Below are positions 22,182 to 22,577 of a stretch of DNA of 22,577 nucleotides, one piece after another; positions within the stretch are counted from its first letter, which is position 1; every line of letters begins with the position of its first letter. A program made the translations under genes and the position numbers. This stretch comes from an uncultured Eubacteriales bacterium (lineage in GTDB: Bacteria; Bacillota; Clostridia; Oscillospirales; Oscillospiraceae), in the NCBI GenBank assembly GCA_900550585.1, contig URST01000027.1, positions 1 to 22,577 on the forward strand, written 5' to 3'. Below the pieces are notes generated by a model. The model had not been told where the DNA came from. It did no database searches and saw nothing but the letters and a program-made list of their open reading frames with translations.

Positions 22182-22577
22182 TCAGCGGATGCGGATGTAG
22201 GCCTTGATGGTGCCGCCGCCCACCGTGCCGACGACGGTGGCGTACCGCCCGCTGGTGGTGCCGGTAACGGTGAGCTTGTCGCCCTCCAGCGTGCACACGC
22301 TGCTGCTGTCGCCGTCGATGCTCCATTTCACTGCGGCGGTGGTGCCCTTGACGCCCAGTGTCCAGACCTCGCCCTTTGTGGTGGTCATTTCGAACTCGCC
22401 CGGTTCACCGGTAGCGGCCAGCTCACCGGTATAGCCGTACTCGGACGTGGCGGTGATGACCAGCTTGCTGACATCCACCGTGGTGGAGGTATTGTTGTTG
22501 GGCTTCGTGGTATTGTCATTGGGCTTCGTGGTATTGTCATTGGGCTTCGTGGTATTGTCATTGGGCTTCGTGGTATT
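22182..22577 (-). CDS. Partial surface protein: heptad-repeat linker and Ig-like domain
   Basis: Only the last 131 residues are present; the 5' part lies beyond the contig end. The visible N-terminal part is a linker of repeated TTKPNDN units, breaking down into TTKPNNNTSTT near 22479-22511. The rest is one beta-rich domain of about 98 residues with the bacterial Ig-like (Big_2-like) pattern: LVITATSEYGYTGELAATG, then VKWSIDGDSSSVCTLEGDKL, VTGTTSGRYATVVGTVGG, ending AYIRIR at the stop. The repeat linker and Ig domain suggest an exported or wall-attached protein. There is no LPXTG or hydrophobic tail at its end, so anchoring would have to be elsewhere. An in-frame GTG at 22478 is not a real start, since the frame stays open through the repeats. 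Confidence 0.75.
   Translation of the reverse strand, partial: NTTKPNDNTTKPNDNTTKPNDNTTKPNNNTSTTVDVSKLVITATSEYGYTGELAATGEPGEFEMTTTKGEVWTLGVKGTTAAVKWSIDGDSSSVCTLEGDKLTVTGTTSGRYATVVGTVGGGTIKAYIRIR
22500..22577 (-). repeat. 21-bp in-frame tandem repeat at contig end
   Basis: About 3.7 identical copies of a 21-base unit (plus-strand GGCTTCGTGGTATTGTCATT plus G) run into the contig end. On the minus strand each unit encodes seven residues (TTKPNDN in rotation). The copies show no base differences, which points to recent expansion and to an assembly break here. Confidence 0.92.

Noticed and set aside
22500..22577. CRISPR-like repeat array
   Set aside because: The units are directly adjacent with no spacers and keep a protein reading frame.

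Overview
The window reads as one complete assembled contig from a GC-rich, Gram-positive, endospore-forming member of the Clostridia. It most resembles the Oscillospiraceae (Oscillibacter/Dysosmobacter/Lawsonibacter-like gut bacteria). The basis is the high GC content together with Firmicutes-type genes: spmA and spmB, an AbrB-type regulator with a C-terminal zinc finger, a YwiB-like gene before argS, strong AGGAGG ribosome binding sites and sigma-A-like promoters. The family assignment is inference; no rRNA is present. The left end carries an Illumina Nextera adapter (10-43), so it is a library artefact. The right end stops inside a 21-bp tandem repeat, which probably broke the assembly.

Layout. 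44-1871 (minus): an AI-2E family transporter, a PaaI-type thioesterase and the start of a membrane protein. 2051-2932 (plus): a YegS/BmrU lipid kinase. 3019-5085 (minus): two CobW-type (G3E) GTPases in tandem, one with a very His-rich loop and one with a TIGR03943/DUF1980-like C-terminal part, suggesting metal handling. 5208-5618 (minus): a small lipoprotein. 5860-6639 (plus): uridine phosphorylase. 6686-7183 (minus): a gamma-class carbonic anhydrase-like protein. 7392-9020 (plus): a CarD-like regulator and an AraC/GyrI-like regulator. 9066-11968 (minus): rlmB followed by a 695-residue membrane protein that looks like a P-type ATPase with every catalytic motif replaced. 12153-14303 (plus): ftsH. 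14356-15646 (minus): a small unknown protein and pyridoxamine/pyridoxine kinase. 15818-18827 (plus): a compact murI - DUF1934 (ywiB-like) - argS operon. 18863-19964 (minus): the spore maturation pair spmA-spmB behind a sigma-E-like promoter. 20132-20377 (plus): abrB-like. 20509-22064 (minus): a yabB/trmN6-like methyltransferase and rsmI, convergent with abrB as in Bacillus subtilis. 22182-22577 (minus): the 3' end of a surface protein with an Ig-like domain and a heptapeptide-repeat linker.

Genes are arranged as short operons of alternating strand. All six convergent pairs share one hairpin that can end transcription from both sides. Most divergent gaps hold back-to-back sigma-A-like promoters, many with the extended -10 element TGTGGTAnnnT. 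No tRNA, rRNA, CRISPR array, insertion sequence or phage gene was found, and no gene-free stretch exceeds about 240 bases. The most unusual items are the catalytically dead-looking P-type ATPase homologue, the tandem G3E GTPases with their odd domain make-up, and the glutamate racemase with a changed first catalytic motif.
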